Of a DNA stretch of 64,000 nt, positions 62,897-64,000 are shown piece by piece. This DNA comes from Actinopolymorpha rutila (GTDB lineage Bacteria > Actinomycetota > Actinomycetes > Propionibacteriales > Actinopolymorphaceae). Position numbers and translations under genes: made by a program. The notes beneath the pieces are model-generated. The model saw nothing but the letters and a program-made list of their open reading frames with translations. It ran no database searches and was not told where the DNA came from. The number at the start of each line of letters is the position of its first letter. Positions within the stretch are counted from its first letter, which is position 1. The DNA is taken from assembly GCF_013407855.1 (NCBI RefSeq), contig NZ_JACBZH010000001.1, positions 4,588,001-4,652,000 on the forward strand, read 5' to 3'.

Positions 62897-63818
62897 GGTC
62901 GGCCCGGTCCCGATGCGCCGGCCGGTGGGCCGCCGCGTTCCGGACCTGGAACGCCTGCACGATGGTCAGGACGCCGAGGACGACCGCATATCCGCCGAGG
63001 ACGTCGGCGGCCACGGTGAGCGAGGCCTCGGGGTACGCCAGCACCGCGATGCTCGCCGCGATCGCCAGCAGGCCGCCCAGCATGGCCGGGCCGCGCCCGG
63101 GCCGGGCCCGCCCCACGAACTCCGACAGGGCCGCGATCACCCCCGCCACCAGCCAGAACAGCCCGGCCACCAGGCCGAGCGTGGCCACGGTGCCACCGAC
63201 GCCACGGACCAGCAGGACGCCCACGACCAGCGCCTCGATGCCGAGCAGTGCCACCAGTACGCGGCGGCCGCCGTCCACGTCCGGCGCCGCCATCGCCCGG
63301 AGCAGGTGGCACAGGCCGTACAGCAGGATCTGTGCGCCGAGCAGGACGCCGATCGTCCTCGTGGTGGGGTTCGGCCAGCCGGCCGGCGTCACGTGGATCC
63401 ACGCGACCACGGCAGCGCCGAGCAGGAGGCTCGCACAGCCGAGGAACAGGACGGCGCCCCAACTGTCCCCCAGGGCGAGCAGGACGGTGGCCACGCCACG
63501 GCTGCTGCTGGTGCTGCCGGTACCGCGCCGGCCTCGACCGCGGTGCGGAGTGGATCGCGCGCCGTCACCCGCCTGGGGCGACGGGAGGTCTGGCACCGGG
63601 GCGGGAACCTCCGGCGGTTCCAGCGCCTGCGGCGGTTCCAGCGTCTGCGGGGGTTCCGGGATCGGCGACGATTCAGGAGCCGGTGGCTCGGAGGTGTGCG
63701 GTGACTCGGAGGTGTGCGGTGACTCGGGAGTCTGCGGTGGCTCGGGATTCTGCGGTGGTTCGGGTGCCTGTGGCGAGCCGTTGGGGGCGGAGCCGGCGGC
63801 GCTCGGGTCGGACGGCAT
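62874..63818 (-). CDS. HdeD/DUF308-like membrane protein, copy 2, with Pro/Glu repeat N terminus
   Basis: This 314-residue protein begins with about 85 residues of degenerate PEPPQTPES-type repeats, encoded by imperfect 15- to 18-bp DNA repeats, then a basic stretch and about six hydrophobic segments (VLLALGDSWGAVLFLGCASLLLG, TIGVLLGAQILLYGLCHLL, ALLGIEALVVGVLLVRG). The final helices resemble the HdeD repeat seen in the 61606 gene. ATG 63818 has GGGGAG upstream; the longer frame to 63893 lacks a ribosome binding site. The last 107 bp of the window show no gene. Confidence 0.75.
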   Translation of the reverse strand: MPSDPSAAGSAPNGSPQAPEPPQNPEPPQTPESPHTSESPHTSEPPAPESSPIPEPPQTLEPPQALEPPEVPAPVPDLPSPQAGDGARSTPHRGRGRRGTGSTSSSRGVATVLLALGDSWGAVLFLGCASLLLGAAVVAWIHVTPAGWPNPTTRTIGVLLGAQILLYGLCHLLRAMAAPDVDGGRRVLVALLGIEALVVGVLLVRGVGGTVATLGLVAGLFWLVAGVIAALSEFVGRARPGRGPAMLGGLLAIAASIAVLAYPEASLTVAADVLGGYAVVLGVLTIVQAFQVRNAAAHRPAHRDRADHGVAAGG

Positions 63819-64000
63819 CACTGCACTCCCCTCGGCCGGGCCGGACTGGTCCCGCATCAGCAGGCTGACCAGTGAGGTCTGCCTCGACACCACCCGCCGG
63901 GGATGAACCCACGCCGTCCGGGTCGTGCCGTAACGGGCCGCCGACGGGACCTCCGCCCCTGTCCCGGTCGTACAGGCGCGGGGTCCGATGGTCGAAGGCG

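Overview
The window is a GC-rich (roughly 70%), densely coded stretch of an actinobacterial chromosome. The lineage call rests on gene content: the Mec/CysO/CysM cysteine system, a cAMP-phosphodiesterase-type MBL protein beside murI and rph, DUF3039 and DUF1707 proteins, an F420-type LLM oxidoreductase, and many starts with a TANNNT box 6-8 nt upstream (leaderless transcription). A Propionibacteriales-like soil actinomycete is plausible but not proven. I saw no tRNA, rRNA or CRISPR array. Antisense frames stay open for long distances because of the base composition, so most long antisense frames were discarded.

0-9.3 kb is a conserved core. On the minus strand run clpS, DUF2017, mec, a short leader peptide, cysO, cysM, murI, an MBL phosphodiesterase, rph and rdgB. 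Divergent on the plus strand are pncB and a nicotinamidase (NAD salvage). The order matches the Mycobacterium tuberculosis Rv1330c-Rv1341 block, without the hydrolase and rhomboid genes found there. 9.3-22.7 kb is accessory: a single-chain molybdenum hydroxylase, a methyltransferase, two copies of a 64-residue membrane protein, a heterodimeric ABC exporter, a chimeric GNAT/FMN-binding gene divergent from a MocR regulator, a Tat-exported nucleotidase and an aldo-keto reductase.

22.7-39.6 kb carries tyrosine/homogentisate catabolism in two parts: hmgA, an MFS transporter, an unknown conserved protein and fahA; then hppD with a divergent Lrp-type regulator and an FAD-linked oxidase. Between them lie an acyltransferase/hydrolase pair and a five-gene peptide-type ABC importer operon that ends in a 15-bp-stem hairpin. 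39.6-50.4 kb holds a helicase, two paralogous small proteins, DUF3039, YqgE, VanZ, malic enzyme, a two-gene ABC exporter, a single-chain PheS-like protein and an MFS protein.

50.4-64 kb holds a DUF1707 protein, a second DUF1023-type hydrolase, the remains of a LuxR regulator, an epimerase, an LLM oxidoreductase, a small gene or structured RNA with a textbook intrinsic terminator, a hyaluronan-synthase-like glycosyltransferase followed by a sulfatase, a secreted phytase-like protein, an intact TnpB (IS605-type) element with its right-end hairpin, and three membrane proteins of or near the HdeD/DUF308 group. The best leads are the cysteine-operon leader with an attenuator-like fold, the 54.8-55.0 kb RNA/small ORF unit, the chimeric GNAT/FMN gene, the paired small proteins at 42 kb and the window-wide leaderless promoter pattern.
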